Both the position numbers and the translations under genes were made by a program. From NCBI GenBank assembly GCA_963841855.1, contig CAWJEJ010000001.1, positions 248,001 to 312,000 of the forward strand: DNA of 64,000 nt, in the 5' to 3' direction. The notes below the pieces were generated by a model. The model worked only from the letters and a program-made list of their open reading frames with translations. It was not told where the DNA came from and searched no databases. Each line of letters begins with the position of its first letter. Position 1 is the stretch's first letter. This DNA is from CAXBBB01 sp963841855 (GTDB lineage Bacteria > Bacteroidota > Rhodothermia > Rhodothermales > BA12). Below are positions 44,776 to 53,984 of the stretch, one piece after another.

Positions 44776-45562
44776 TCAGCAATCTCCTCTGCATCGGCGA
44801 TACAGTTTGAAGACACCGAAATCGGAGATGGTCTGCGTGGGAGATCTGGTCGGAGTGAGCCAGTAGGTGATCACGCAGGCCGTCGGACGGATGACCTTCT
44901 CAAAGGGCTGAGACGTTCGGTAGCCCGGCAGCAAACCGACATTCATTGCATTGACTGTCAGCTTCTCGACGAGTCCTTCGGCGTCGAGATCTGCTCGAAT
45001 GTCACCCTTAGCGAAAGCGAGCGAATCGAAAAGCGGACCATGTTCGCGCACCAGTCCGCGAACGACGAGACTGTCTGAGCTTTCTTCGAACCGATCGAAC
45101 TCATACGTCCGAAGTCCGCACGACGGGGAGTTACCGGTTCTGGTTCGGTATTGCACGTTAACGATTTCGGCGCCTTCGAGATACGTCGTGTCCGAGCCGA
45201 CCGACTCGATAAAGGCAGCCGAGACCGTATCACTCAACACCCTAGCTCCTGGCTCAGTCCATGTCACGTAGCCTGCTTCGGCGCGCCTGACGTAGGCAAT
45301 CGCAGCGTACGGAGTGACCCTTTCGTATGCGTAGCGATAAGCCTCCCCAGAGTCGCCAACCGCCAGCCCACTTCGGAAATGACCGCTTATCCCATCGTAC
45401 CATGCCGCGATGTGGTAGCACGACAACCGGCGAGTCCGGGACACGCTGGCGGTAGATGGCCATCGTGTCCGGTTCTCCTCTGCAACCGGAAAGGAGCAGA
45501 CCGGCAATGCCCAAAACACAACCGAAGCCGCGGAATTTGAAAATCAGGCTTTCGTATCGCAT
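44776..45562 (-). pseudogene. Lipoprotein gene apparently broken by a frameshift
   Basis: From ATG 45562, immediately after the egtD stop, one frame encodes a lipoprotein N-terminus: FGCVLGIAGLLLSGCRGEPD, then MAIYRQRVPDSPVVVL. From about 45430 onwards, protein-like sequence continues only in the next frame (SGLAVGDSGEAYRYAYERVT) to a stop at 44776, while the first frame turns into arginine-rich sequence and ends at 45254. Together they would make one lipoprotein of about 260 residues with cysteines in SPSCGLRTYEF and RPTACVITYW. A one-base indel, real or from sequencing, near 45400-45440 is the simplest reading. No family was recognised. The second frame alone would begin inside the lipoprotein region without a signal peptide. 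Confidence 0.6.
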
Positions 45563-46546
45563 TCAGTCGGCTGCGGGCGACAATAACTGGACGCTGAACC
45601 GCTCGGCCGCATCCGTCCACGCGTGGTCGACCGTCAGTCCGGCCTGAGCGGCGAGTTGTGCGAAGCCGTCCAGGCTGTATTTGTAGGAACTCTCGGTGTG
45701 GATGCGCTCGCCCTCGTGAAACGCGAGCGAGACGCTACCGACAGTCGCCGTCTGCACCTGCGTGCTGACCAGATGCATCTCGACGCGTCCGGCCTCTTCG
45801 TTCCAAACGGCGCGGTGCGCGAATCCGTCCGGGTCGAGCGTGCCGTCCAGTTCGCGGTTGATCCGGGTGATGAGGTTGCGGTTGAACGCAGCCGTCACGC
45901 CTTCGTCGTCGTCGTAGGCACGCTCCAGCGTTGCAGCATCCTTGCGCAGGTCGACGCCGATCAGGACGGCGCCGTCGGACCCGATCACGCTGCGCATCGA
46001 GGCGAGAAAGTCTCGGGCCTCGTCGGGGTTGAAGTTGCCGATCGTCGAGCCGGGAAAGAACAGCAGCGTCCGCTCGCCGGGCACGTCGGGCAGAGCGAAG
46101 CCGGACGTGTAGTCGGCGACGATGGGCGTGATGGGTACATCGGGGTACTCAGCCTGCAACCGGCGAGCGGACGCGGCCAGATGCTCGGCGCTGATGTCGA
46201 GCGGGACGTACGCGGCGGGGCGGTCGAGCGCGTCGAGCAGCAGCCGCGTCTTGACCGACGAGCCGCTTCCATACTCGATTACTCTGGCACGCGGGCCGAT
46301 GGCTTGAGCGATGTCGTCTCCATGATCGGTCAGGATCGCCGTCTCGGTCCGCGTCGGGTAGTACGCTTCGAGCCTTGTGATGGCGTCGAAGAGTTGCGAG
46401 CCGTGCGCGTCGTAGAGGTACTTGCAGGGCAGCGACTTGTCGAGCGCGGTCAGTCCGGCGAGAACGTCGCGGAGGAAGCCGTCGGGGTCTGCGGAGTCGT
46501 GGGGAGCGGCGTCCATCGGAGCGGCCGGGCGTAAGCCGTGGGGCAT
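45563..46546 (-). CDS. egtD: L-histidine N-alpha-methyltransferase, ergothioneine pathway
   Basis: The 327-aa SAM-dependent methyltransferase has the family blocks LPCKYLYDAHGSQLFDAIT, LEAYYPTRTETAIL and the SAM loop VIEYGSGSSVKTRLLLDAL. Further blocks are FPGSTIGNFNPDEARDFL, VDLRKDAATLERAYDD and SSYKYSLDGFAQLAAQAG. It trimethylates histidine to hercynine, the first step of ergothioneine synthesis. EgtB, which acts next, is encoded 167 bases upstream on the same strand. An internal ATG at residue 11 could also be the start. A frameshifted lipoprotein gene begins at the very next base after its stop. Confidence 0.95.
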   Translation of the reverse strand: MPHGLRPAAPMDAAPHDSADPDGFLRDVLAGLTALDKSLPCKYLYDAHGSQLFDAITRLEAYYPTRTETAILTDHGDDIAQAIGPRARVIEYGSGSSVKTRLLLDALDRPAAYVPLDISAEHLAASARRLQAEYPDVPITPIVADYTSGFALPDVPGERTLLFFPGSTIGNFNPDEARDFLASMRSVIGSDGAVLIGVDLRKDAATLERAYDDDEGVTAAFNRNLITRINRELDGTLDPDGFAHRAVWNEEAGRVEMHLVSTQVQTATVGSVSLAFHEGERIHTESSYKYSLDGFAQLAAQAGLTVDHAWTDAAERFSVQLLSPAAD

Positions 46547-46713
46547 CGGCGAGGTGGAGGTGTGGGGTGCGCGTGAGTGAGTAAAGCGAATGCGAAACCG
46601 CGTGCTGGATCGGGCGCCAGCGGCGGGTGTGGCGTGGAAGGGAAAGCTGTCCGATTTCGAAAACCTGACCGCTTTAGGGCTTGGTCATCGCCAGGGCCAC
46701 TGAGCGGCGGCGT

Positions 46714-48036
46714 TCAGGCGTCTTCGGCCAGGCGGATGCCGGTGAACTGCCAGCAGCTTTCGGGCGGGAAGAAGTTGCGGTACGTCGGGCGGGCGTGGCT
46801 GCGGCTCGTCGCGCACGAGGCGCCGCGGAGCACGAACTGGTTGCACATGAACTTGCCGTTGTACTCGCCCAGCGCACCCGGAGCGGGAGCGTAGCCGGGA
46901 TAGGGGCTGTACTGCGAACGCGTCCACTGCCACACGTCGCCGTAGAGCTGCGTCAATCCCTCGCCCGTAGCTTTGCACGGATGCAGGTGCAGGCTGTCGG
47001 CAAAGGTGCCTTGAACCGGTTGACCCTGAGCGGCGACTTCCCACTCGGCTTCGGTCAGCAGGCGCTTGCCCGACCAGCGCGCGTAGGCGTCGGCCTCGTA
47101 GTAGCTGACGTGGCAGACGGGCTCGTCCGGGTCGATGTCACGCTCGCCTCCGAGCGTGAAGAGTCTTCGGCTTGCCGATGGCATGCCGTCGCCCGACGCG
47201 TCCCCGATCGGCTCCCAGTAAAACGGCTCGTTCCAGCCCTTTTCTTGGACGGTCGCCCATCCCATCGACAACCACAACTCGGGGCGCCGGTAGCCTCCGT
47301 CGGCCATGAACTCCATGAACTCGCCGCACGTCACCAACCGGCTCGCCATGCGAAACGGCTGAACGTAGACCTTGTGGCGCGGCGCTTCGTTGTCGAAGTG
47401 GAAGCCGTCGCCCTCATGCCCGATCGTGTGGACGCCGCCCTCGAACGCGATCCACGACAGCGGCGCTGCCTCGCCTTGACCCACATTGCCTGCGCCATCG
47501 CGGAAGACGGGGCGCAGCGGGTTGACCGAGAACACGTGCTTGATGTCGGTCACGAGCAGCTCCTGATGCTGCTGCTCGTGGTGCAGACCGACCTCGACCA
47601 ATCCGGCGACTTCATCGGGCACGTCGCTCTGGAGAAGCTGCGTCATGTGGGCGTCGACGTGGGCGCGATAGGCCATCACGTCGGCGACGGTCGGGCGGCT
47701 GAGATAACCGCGGCGGTCGCGGCAGTGGCGCTCTCCGGCCTGCACGTAGTAGCTGTTGAACAGGTAGGCGTACTGCGGGTGGAACGGCGCGTAGCCGGGC
47801 AGGTGAGGCGTCAGCACGAACGTCTCGAAAAACCACGACGTGTGGGCCAAGTGCCACTTGGTCGGCGATACGTCCTCCATCGTCTGGACGACAAAGTCCT
47901 CGGTCTCCATCGTCTCGACGAGCGTGCGCGTGAAGCCTCGGACGGATCGAAAGCGGGCCGAGAGGTCGGCGGTGGGCAGGGCGCCTGCGGGCACGGCGTG
48001 CGGCGGCGCGGGATCGGGGGCGATGGCGGTGTTCAT
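46714..48036 (-). CDS. egtB: Ergothioneine biosynthesis sulfoxide synthase
   Basis: ATG at 48036 gives 440 aa. The N-terminal DinB-like domain has HLAHTSWFFETF (iron ligand His62 or His65) and the HHEQQHQEL motif (His153, His157). The C-terminal formylglycine-generating-enzyme-like domain has VTCGEFMEFMADGGY, LLTEAEWEVAAQGQPV and FVLRGASCATSRSHARPTYR. EgtB is a non-haem iron enzyme that joins a thiol donor to hercynine with oxygen. Whether it uses gamma-glutamylcysteine or cysteine cannot be told. No egtA, egtC or egtE is in the window, in keeping with a compact two-gene form of the pathway plus a lyase elsewhere. Confidence 0.95.
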   Translation of the reverse strand: MNTAIAPDPAPPHAVPAGALPTADLSARFRSVRGFTRTLVETMETEDFVVQTMEDVSPTKWHLAHTSWFFETFVLTPHLPGYAPFHPQYAYLFNSYYVQAGERHCRDRRGYLSRPTVADVMAYRAHVDAHMTQLLQSDVPDEVAGLVEVGLHHEQQHQELLVTDIKHVFSVNPLRPVFRDGAGNVGQGEAAPLSWIAFEGGVHTIGHEGDGFHFDNEAPRHKVYVQPFRMASRLVTCGEFMEFMADGGYRRPELWLSMGWATVQEKGWNEPFYWEPIGDASGDGMPSASRRLFTLGGERDIDPDEPVCHVSYYEADAYARWSGKRLLTEAEWEVAAQGQPVQGTFADSLHLHPCKATGEGLTQLYGDVWQWTRSQYSPYPGYAPAPGALGEYNGKFMCNQFVLRGASCATSRSHARPTYRNFFPPESCWQFTGIRLAEDA

Positions 48037-48148
48037 GGGGCTGGGTATAGCCGGGCGGCGCGCGCGTTCCCCAACCGGCGACACGGTGCAGAATCGTGAA
48101 GAGTGCGCCGGCGCAGCGCGTATTTTCCCCCATCAAAAGCCCTCGCTC

Positions 48149-49171
48149 GTGAAGCTCCGCTACTTCCTCGTTCCCGTCGCCGCAATCGGACTGGCGTGGG
48201 TGAGCGCGTCCTACTACTTCGTCCGACAGGTGCGCACGTATCCGCCGGTCACGCATGACGATCCGTTCACCGATCCCGCGCAGATCGCGGAGTATGGGCT
48301 TGACGGCAAGCGGACACCGAGCGACTTCGGCTATCCCGACTACCAGGTCGTCTCGTACAAAACCACACCTGACGATCTGAACCTGAGCGCGTGGTGGATG
48401 TCTGCCGAGAACGCCGATGCCGACGCGGCCGTCCTCTTCTTGCATGGCCGCAACGCCAACCGGCTCAAACCGATGAAATACCTGCCGCTCCTCCGCGTGG
48501 CGGGTTTGGCCGAAACTCATCACGTGCTGCTGCCCGACCTGCGCAACAGCGGCGAGAGCGATTCGGGCGACACGTCGATGGGCTGGGAGTTTGCCGAAGA
48601 CGTGGTCTCATCGGTCGAGTACCTGGCGAGCCGGGGCGTGCGCAGCGTCACGATCTATGCCTTCTCGATGGGCGCACTGGCAACGGCCGTGATGTACGAG
48701 CGCCCCGAGTTGAATGAGCGGCTGAAAGCGACTGGCATCGTCGTCGAGCGCGTCGTCTTCGACTCTCCGCTGGCCGACGTGGAGGCGACGCTCAGGGGCG
48801 TGGCGGCGCGCGACGGCATCCCCCGACCGCTGATTTCGAGCGCCATGCTGGGCTTCGATCTGTCGATCGGGCGCAATCTCAACCGCCTCACCATCGGCCA
48901 GTTCGTCGCCGATCCGCCCGCTGCGCTGCTGATGGTGCAGGGCACCGACGACGAGGCCACGTCCTATCCCATCTTCCAGCACATCGCCGGGCGCGCAGAT
49001 CCCAGCGTCCAGATCGAGATCTTCGAGGGCGCGCGGCACGTCAAGATGTTGACCGATCCCGTCCACCGCGAGCGCTACGTCCAGGTCGTGACCGATTTCC
49101 TCCGTGGCTCGGCCGTCAAAGATTTGACTGCAACGCGAGCCGCCGAACTGCGTACCGAGCCGGACGCCTGA
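48149..49171 (+). CDS. Membrane-anchored alpha/beta hydrolase
   Basis: GTG at 48149 gives 340 aa with one N-terminal membrane helix (about 5-24, FLVPVAAIGLAWVSASYYFV). The upstream in-frame extension is antisense to egtB. The hydrolase core has VLFLHGRNANR (oxyanion loop), LLPDLRNSGESD and the nucleophile elbow YAFSMGALAT with Ser173. An acid residue lies in VQGTDDEATS and the His in EGARHVKM. It belongs to the serine aminopeptidase/lipase-like branch; the substrate is unknown. It lies 10 bases ahead of a two-gene PH-domain membrane cluster and is likely cotranscribed with it. Confidence 0.88.
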   Translation: MKLRYFLVPVAAIGLAWVSASYYFVRQVRTYPPVTHDDPFTDPAQIAEYGLDGKRTPSDFGYPDYQVVSYKTTPDDLNLSAWWMSAENADADAAVLFLHGRNANRLKPMKYLPLLRVAGLAETHHVLLPDLRNSGESDSGDTSMGWEFAEDVVSSVEYLASRGVRSVTIYAFSMGALATAVMYERPELNERLKATGIVVERVVFDSPLADVEATLRGVAARDGIPRPLISSAMLGFDLSIGRNLNRLTIGQFVADPPAALLMVQGTDDEATSYPIFQHIAGRADPSVQIEIFEGARHVKMLTDPVHRERYVQVVTDFLRGSAVKDLTATRAAELRTEPDA

Positions 49172-49181
49172 TCTACCCCCG

Positions 49182-49748
49182 ATGGAGCCTTCCAAACTCT
49201 CCCACGCCGACCCGCTGCCGAATCCCGAACCGGTCGCAGTCGCTGGCACTGACGCCGCCGACGCGCCCGAACCGATCGCCGCCGAGCGGATGCTGGAGCC
49301 CAGCGTCAAGACCGTGTGGCGCATCTCGGCCGGATTGTGGTGGTCGGTTTTCGTGCTGGCAGCCGTCTCGTTCGACGTGGTGAGTCTGTTTCGCGATTTC
49401 GTGCTGCCGTCGGGAGTGCTGAGCGCGTCGTTCCTGCTGCTCGCCGTCCTCTACGTGACGTACGTGCCGCGCCTGCGCTACCGGTTCTGGCGGTGGAGCG
49501 TGACCGGCGACGCGCTCCACGTCGAGAGCGGCATTCTCAACCGCGTACGGACGCTCGTGCCGCTGCGGCGCGTGCAGCACCTCGACGTGTCGCAGAACCT
49601 GCTCGAACGCGAGCACGAACTGGGCAAACTGATCGTCCACACGGCGGGGACGCAGAATCACACCGTCACGCTGCCGGGCCTGGACTACGACGAGGCCGTC
49701 GCCCTGCGCGAGCGGCTCAAAGCCTACCTCGACACCGAAGCGCTGTGA
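49182..49748 (+). CDS. Bacterial PH (DUF304) membrane protein, YdbS-like
   Basis: The 188-aa protein has a Pro/Ala-rich N-terminus, two membrane helices (about 48-68 and 78-94) and one bacterial PH domain at about 100-175 (YRFWRWSVTGDALHVESGIL, TLVPLRRVQHLDVSQNLLER, LIVHTAGTQNHTVTLPGL). YdbS/YdbT-type proteins are encoded in pairs; in Bacillus such a pair protects against certain antimicrobial peptides, but the role elsewhere is unclear. The stop overlaps the next gene's GTG start by 4 bases (GTGA), so the pair is translationally coupled. Confidence 0.9.
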   Translation: MEPSKLSHADPLPNPEPVAVAGTDAADAPEPIAAERMLEPSVKTVWRISAGLWWSVFVLAAVSFDVVSLFRDFVLPSGVLSASFLLLAVLYVTYVPRLRYRFWRWSVTGDALHVESGILNRVRTLVPLRRVQHLDVSQNLLEREHELGKLIVHTAGTQNHTVTLPGLDYDEAVALRERLKAYLDTEAL

Positions 49749-51625
49749 TCGACACTGCCGAAGCGTCGCCCGAGCAGTCACCGCTCGCCCTCTCCGCCGT
49801 CGAAGCCGCGCGCGCGCCGTGGGCCGATATGCAGCGGACGCATCCGTTCACGCTGGCGCACCGGCTGATCGCGAGCGTGCCGACGCTGATCTACGCCTTG
49901 CTGCCGATCCTGCTGGCGCGCGGCAGCAATTTCGCCTCGTACTTCACCCTGATCGCGTTCGTCGGCTTCGGCGTGCTGGGCATTCCGTTCATCATCGCCG
50001 GCTGGATGCGGCTGACGTTTCGCGTCGACCCGGACGCCGTCGTGATCGAGAGCGGCGTCTTCTCGCGGCAGTTTCGCAACATCCCGATCGAACGGATTCA
50101 GCGCATCGAAGTCGAGCAGCCCGCCCTTGCGCGCGCGTTCGGCATGGCGCGCGTGCTGATCATGACCGGCAGCGGAGCCGGGGCCGAGGGCACGCTGGCG
50201 TTCATTCCTCACACGCGCGCGCTCGCCCTGCGCAAACTGCTCCGCGCCCTGGAGCAACAGCACGAACGCTCGGCCGCCCCGATCGACGCGGATCAGCCGG
50301 ATGCCGCGCACGACGAAGAGGCCGAGACGACGCTGTTCCAGATGCCACTGCGGTCGGTGCTGGGAGCGGGAGCGATGCGTTTCTCCCTGGTCTATATCGC
50401 CATCGCGTTCGGCATCGTCCAAAACCTGCAGATCGACCCCGAGGACGTCGTCGACTTCTTCTCGGACGAGCGCTATTCGGACTACACGTCGAGCCTGCCC
50501 GACTCGGTCGCGCTGACGGTCGCGCTGACGGTCTGCATCGCCTTTCTGCTGTCGTGGCTTTTTGGCATCCTGACGACGCTCAACTCGCTCTATGGCTTCC
50601 GCTTGGGACGCGAGTCGGGCAAGCTGGTTACCTCGCAGGGACTGCTGAGCAAGACGCAGCGGACGATCCCCATCGCCCGCGTCCAGGCGCTCCGCATCCG
50701 CACCAACCCTGTCCACCGGCTGCTGGGATTCGCGCAGTTTCACGCTCAGACGATGGGCCTGGACGACTCGTCAAACGGGCTGGCGCAGCTCGTGCCGCTC
50801 GCCCAGGCACCTGTCAGCGACGACCTCGCTCACGAGTATTTCGGCGTGACGCGGCCCGGCATCGTCCGTCACGTCTCCGAGTTGTTCATCCGGCGCCGCG
50901 TGATGCGCGTGCTGTTCGGCGTCCTGATTCCCGTCGCCATAGCCTACGCGATCTCGCGCTCGCATCACGCCTTCTGGGCGCTGCTGCTGATTCCACCACT
51001 GATCGCGTGGGTGCGCGGCATCTGGAACGCGCACGGCTACGCGCTCGACCGAGGCGTTCTGGTCGTCCAGGCCGGAGCCATCATCCGGCGCTTTCGCTAC
51101 CTGCCCACCCACAAAATCCAGTCGGTCGAACTCGAACGGTCGTTTTTCCAGCGCAGGCGCGGGCTAGCCTCGGTCGCCATCGACACGGCAGGCGCGCAGC
51201 ACGCATTCATGCCGCGCATCCACGACCTGCTGCTGCCCGACGCCCAGTCGCTCATCGCCCGGTTGGAACCGCTGATGCTACGCAGACGCCCCGCTGGACT
51301 GTGGCAGGAGCCGATCGCGGTCGAGGTCGCCGCGCAGTCCGATAAGCCCCAGGTAGAGAACGGCGGGGACGGTCTTGCGGTAGGCGGGGCCTTGCAGGCT
51401 GAGCGCGGTCCAGCCGATGGAGAACGCCCACGACAGCGGCCCGACGACACGCGTCCACCAGGGCAAGCGGGCGATGAGAGCTCCGAAGAGCGTCCCGGCG
51501 ACACGCTTGCCGACGTAGCGCGCGATCGTGCCGAAGATGACGTTGCGGATCAGCCCTTGGACGACGACGACGTCGAACGCCTGGATCAAGACGGGCAGCG
51601 CGAAGACCGAAGCCGACCGGGCTAA
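49745..51625 (+). CDS. Bacterial PH (DUF304) membrane protein with three PH units, YdbT-like, with long antisense tail
   Basis: GTG at 49745 overlaps the YdbS-like stop and gives 626 aa. Paired membrane helices separate three bacterial PH units: about 81-170 (LTFRVDPDAVVIESGVFSRQ), 280-350 (GFRLGRESGKLVTSQGLLSK) and 425-510 (YALDRGVLVVQAGAIIRRFR). Recognisable homology ends near residue 511 (LIARLEPLMLRRR). The last ~115 residues are highly charged, low-complexity sequence (ERPGDTLADVARDRAEDDVA) and lie antisense to the YaaW-like gene. This tail may be translated, or it may reflect a lost stop codon or an indel close to 51,280. In another frame the next stop is at 51,343-51,345. Confidence 0.85.
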   Translation: MIDTAEASPEQSPLALSAVEAARAPWADMQRTHPFTLAHRLIASVPTLIYALLPILLARGSNFASYFTLIAFVGFGVLGIPFIIAGWMRLTFRVDPDAVVIESGVFSRQFRNIPIERIQRIEVEQPALARAFGMARVLIMTGSGAGAEGTLAFIPHTRALALRKLLRALEQQHERSAAPIDADQPDAAHDEEAETTLFQMPLRSVLGAGAMRFSLVYIAIAFGIVQNLQIDPEDVVDFFSDERYSDYTSSLPDSVALTVALTVCIAFLLSWLFGILTTLNSLYGFRLGRESGKLVTSQGLLSKTQRTIPIARVQALRIRTNPVHRLLGFAQFHAQTMGLDDSSNGLAQLVPLAQAPVSDDLAHEYFGVTRPGIVRHVSELFIRRRVMRVLFGVLIPVAIAYAISRSHHAFWALLLIPPLIAWVRGIWNAHGYALDRGVLVVQAGAIIRRFRYLPTHKIQSVELERSFFQRRRGLASVAIDTAGAQHAFMPRIHDLLLPDAQSLIARLEPLMLRRRPAGLWQEPIAVEVAAQSDKPQVENGGDGLAVGGALQAERGPADGERPRQRPDDTRPPGQAGDESSEERPGDTLADVARDRAEDDVADQPLDDDDVERLDQDGQREDRSRPG

Positions 51626-52078
51626 AAACGTCTTGGCCTGCCGCGCCTCGACGCCCAACTCTTCGAGCGCGCGCTGACGGTCGGCCGGAGCCATGCTCTC
51701 GAACGTGCGCTCGACGTGCCGCCGCGCCAGCGCTTCGATCCGCTGCGGCAACCGGGCCTCACGCGGCAGGTCGACCTTCAAGTGACGCGCCACGTCGCCT
51801 ACTATAACGTCCAAACCGACACCGGCGTCCATTCCGATCGACCGGCGAGCGGCGTGTCCCAGATCCGACGAGCCGAAGTAGCGCAGCGCCCGCTCGATCT
51901 GCGCGTCGGCGTCGCGGCGCAGCGTCTCCGCATCGGCTGATCCTGCCGCTTGGGCCGCGAGGTAGATCGCTATGCTGCGCCTGAGCGGTCCATCGTCCGA
52001 CAGGCTGACAGGGCTGGACAGGAGTTGGCCGAGAAACCGGTAGTCGTCCGGAGTGGCGGGTTGGAGTAAATCGCGCAT
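51278..52078 (-). CDS. YaaW/UPF0174-family membrane protein
   Basis: ATG at 52078 gives 266 aa (MRDLLQPATPDDYRFLGQLL). The UPF0174 pattern is clear: IERALRYFGSSDLGHAARRS, GVGLDVIVGDVARHLKVDLP and APADRQRALEELGV-type blocks. Membrane helices follow at about 150-175 and 210-240 (FALPVLIQAFDVVVVQGLIR, LSWAFSIGWTALSLQG). YaaW proteins are of unknown function. The 3' third overlaps, on the opposite strand, 348 bases of the YdbT-like open frame. The protein-like composition here, with well-formed helices, shows that this frame is the one under selection in the overlap. Confidence 0.87.
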   Translation of the reverse strand: MRDLLQPATPDDYRFLGQLLSSPVSLSDDGPLRRSIAIYLAAQAAGSADAETLRRDADAQIERALRYFGSSDLGHAARRSIGMDAGVGLDVIVGDVARHLKVDLPREARLPQRIEALARRHVERTFESMAPADRQRALEELGVEARQAKTFLARSASVFALPVLIQAFDVVVVQGLIRNVIFGTIARYVGKRVAGTLFGALIARLPWWTRVVGPLSWAFSIGWTALSLQGPAYRKTVPAVLYLGLIGLRGDLDRDRLLPQSSGASA

Positions 52079-52340
52079 GACGATCTCTACGAGTGCGACG
52101 CGGGTTGGGGTTCGGGCGGGCCACCTCGGAGCGCATTTTCGGCAGACCATTGAGGACCTGTTCACTAGTGGAGTCTCGCAGCTTGCCGCCTCCGCCCGTC
52201 CAGCGTTCCCCAGCTTTCCAAGATGATCCGTCACCTTCTGATCGCGCTTGCGAGCGTCGCCCTGTGGACCGACGGGTGCGACAGCGGTTCGGCGGGGAGA
52301 CCCAGGCGAGATCGTGCGGCGGCGCGCGGACGCGTTTCTG

Positions 52341-53429
52341 CTACGCTTGCTCCTCGAAGTGGGCTAGCCGGGCCGCCTCGTCCTGAGTGCGCAGCGCGTC
52401 GACGATGGGCGACAGTTCGCCGTTGAGGATCGAACGGAGTGGGTGGTTTTTGTCGTCGCCTTCGAGCCGGTGGTCGGTCACGCGGTCTTGGGGGTAGTTG
52501 TAGGTGCGGATCTTGGCCGAGCGGTCGCCCGAGCCCACCATTTCCTTGCGCGCCGCCGACCGCTCCGAGTCGATGCGCTCGCGTTCGGCCTCGTAGAGCC
52601 GCGAACGCAGCAGACGCATCGCCTTGTCCTTGTTCTTGTGCTGACTCCGCTCGTCCTGACACGTCACGACCAGCCCAGTCGGCACGTGCGTGATGCGGAT
52701 GGCCGAGTCGGTCGTGTTGACGTGCTGCCCGCCCGCCCCGCTCGACCGGTAGGTGTCGATGCGCAGATCGGCCGTTCGGATCTCGACGTCTACGTCTTCG
52801 GCTTCGGGAAGAACGGCGACGGTGATAGCCGACGTGTGAATGCGGCCCTGGCTCTCGGTCGCCGGCACGCGCTGGACGCGGTGCACGCCGCTCTCATACC
52901 GAAAGAGCGCGAACGCGTCCGCCCCTCTCACTCCGAAGACGACTTCTTTCAATCCGCTCCCCGTCCCCGGCGACGTGTCGAAGAGTTCTATTTTGAGACT
53001 CGAAATCTGGGCATATCGGTCGTAGATGTCCAACATATCGCGCACGAAGAGCGCAGCTTCATCGCCACCCGCACCCGCCCGTATTTCGACGATGGCATCT
53101 TTTCGGTCTGCCGGATCACGGGGAATCAGCTTGCGGCGCAGTTCGATGCGAGCCGATTCCAGATGCGCCTGAACGCGATCCAACTCGTCGCGCATCATCT
53201 CTTCCATGTCGGCATCCTCTTCTTTTTGAAGTAGCTGCCGCACGTCCCGAGCTTCATTTTCTAACGCATCCACTCTATCTACGACTTCCAGCAGCCCGTT
53301 TAACTCGGAATGCTCCCTGCTTAACCGTGTTAACCGCTCTACGTCGCTTACCACGTCTGGGTCGGAGAGCTTCGCGTTTAAGGTTTCGTAATGAGATTTA
53401 AGTGCGTCTCGTTGGGTATTTGATAGCAT
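52341..53429 (-). CDS. prfA: Peptide chain release factor 1
   Basis: ATG at 53429 gives 362 aa, close to the family length of 360; the longer frame adds a non-conserved leader. The stop-codon recognition tripeptide PAT is at 189-191 (HRVQRVPATESQGRIHTS), diagnostic of RF1 (UAA/UAG) rather than RF2 (SPF). The catalytic GGQ at 233-235 lies in SSGAGGQHVNTTDSAIRI. It hydrolyses peptidyl-tRNA at termination. The usual neighbour prmC is not adjacent. It is divergent from a small 119-aa gene, with 176 bp between starts. Confidence 0.97.
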   Translation of the reverse strand: MLSNTQRDALKSHYETLNAKLSDPDVVSDVERLTRLSREHSELNGLLEVVDRVDALENEARDVRQLLQKEEDADMEEMMRDELDRVQAHLESARIELRRKLIPRDPADRKDAIVEIRAGAGGDEAALFVRDMLDIYDRYAQISSLKIELFDTSPGTGSGLKEVVFGVRGADAFALFRYESGVHRVQRVPATESQGRIHTSAITVAVLPEAEDVDVEIRTADLRIDTYRSSGAGGQHVNTTDSAIRITHVPTGLVVTCQDERSQHKNKDKAMRLLRSRLYEAERERIDSERSAARKEMVGSGDRSAKIRTYNYPQDRVTDHRLEGDDKNHPLRSILNGELSPIVDALRTQDEAARLAHFEEQA

Positions 53430-53605
53430 GGCGTCGTATTTAGACCGAGAGATCAATGGAAACGATGGCGTTACGGGTGCCGATTTCCAGTAGTGTGATC
53501 CCTCCTTTCCAGCGTACCCCCGATGCTCAATTAAGATCGGCCCGGTTTTAGCAGTACCTGAGGAAGAGTCCACCGCTACCTCACTTTTCTACTCCACCAT
53601 CACCC

Positions 53606-53965
53606 ATGAATCAGCTTTTCGACCACCCGTCCCGCGTCTTCTCAGCCTGGATCGGCCTGTGTTTCGTCACGTTTTGCCTGCTGCACAGCATTGCTACGCG
53701 CCCCGTCCCGGTAGACGTGGAAGAACACCGTAAGAGCTTTATGGGCGATGAACAGGCCGTGGTCGCTGCCATGCAAGCCGCCAACAGGTCCAAGGCCAAC
53801 CTATGGTGGGTGGGCGACAAGAAGCCCTACTTGGTGCTCGACCCGGACCGGGAGTATCACCTCTCCGAGGAATTCCTGATCAGCCGCGGCGTAACCACCG
53901 AGATCGAGACGGACACGGGTACTCCGGTCATCGGCATGATCCACAGCGTGCCGGGATCGCGCTGA
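53606..53965 (+). CDS. Small single-helix membrane or exported protein
   Basis: The 119-aa protein has one hydrophobic segment at about 13-29 (SAWIGLCFVTFCLLHSIA), which could be a signal anchor. A soluble part of about 85 residues includes ANLWWVGDKKPYLVLDPDRE and LISRGVTTEIETDTGTPVIG. No family was recognised. It has an isolated position with a strong terminator right after the stop, so it is probably a single-gene transcript. Confidence 0.75.
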   Translation: MNQLFDHPSRVFSAWIGLCFVTFCLLHSIATRPVPVDVEEHRKSFMGDEQAVVAAMQAANRSKANLWWVGDKKPYLVLDPDREYHLSEEFLISRGVTTEIETDTGTPVIGMIHSVPGSR

Positions 53966-53984
53966 CTCTCCCACTTTAAGACTC

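Noticed and set aside
52223..52426. A plus-strand frame beginning MIRHLLIALASVALWTDGCD, like a lipoprotein start
   Set aside because: It turns into arginine-rich sequence at once and runs antisense through the end of prfA. At most it is a remnant of a lost lipoprotein gene in the 262-bp gap 52,079-52,340.
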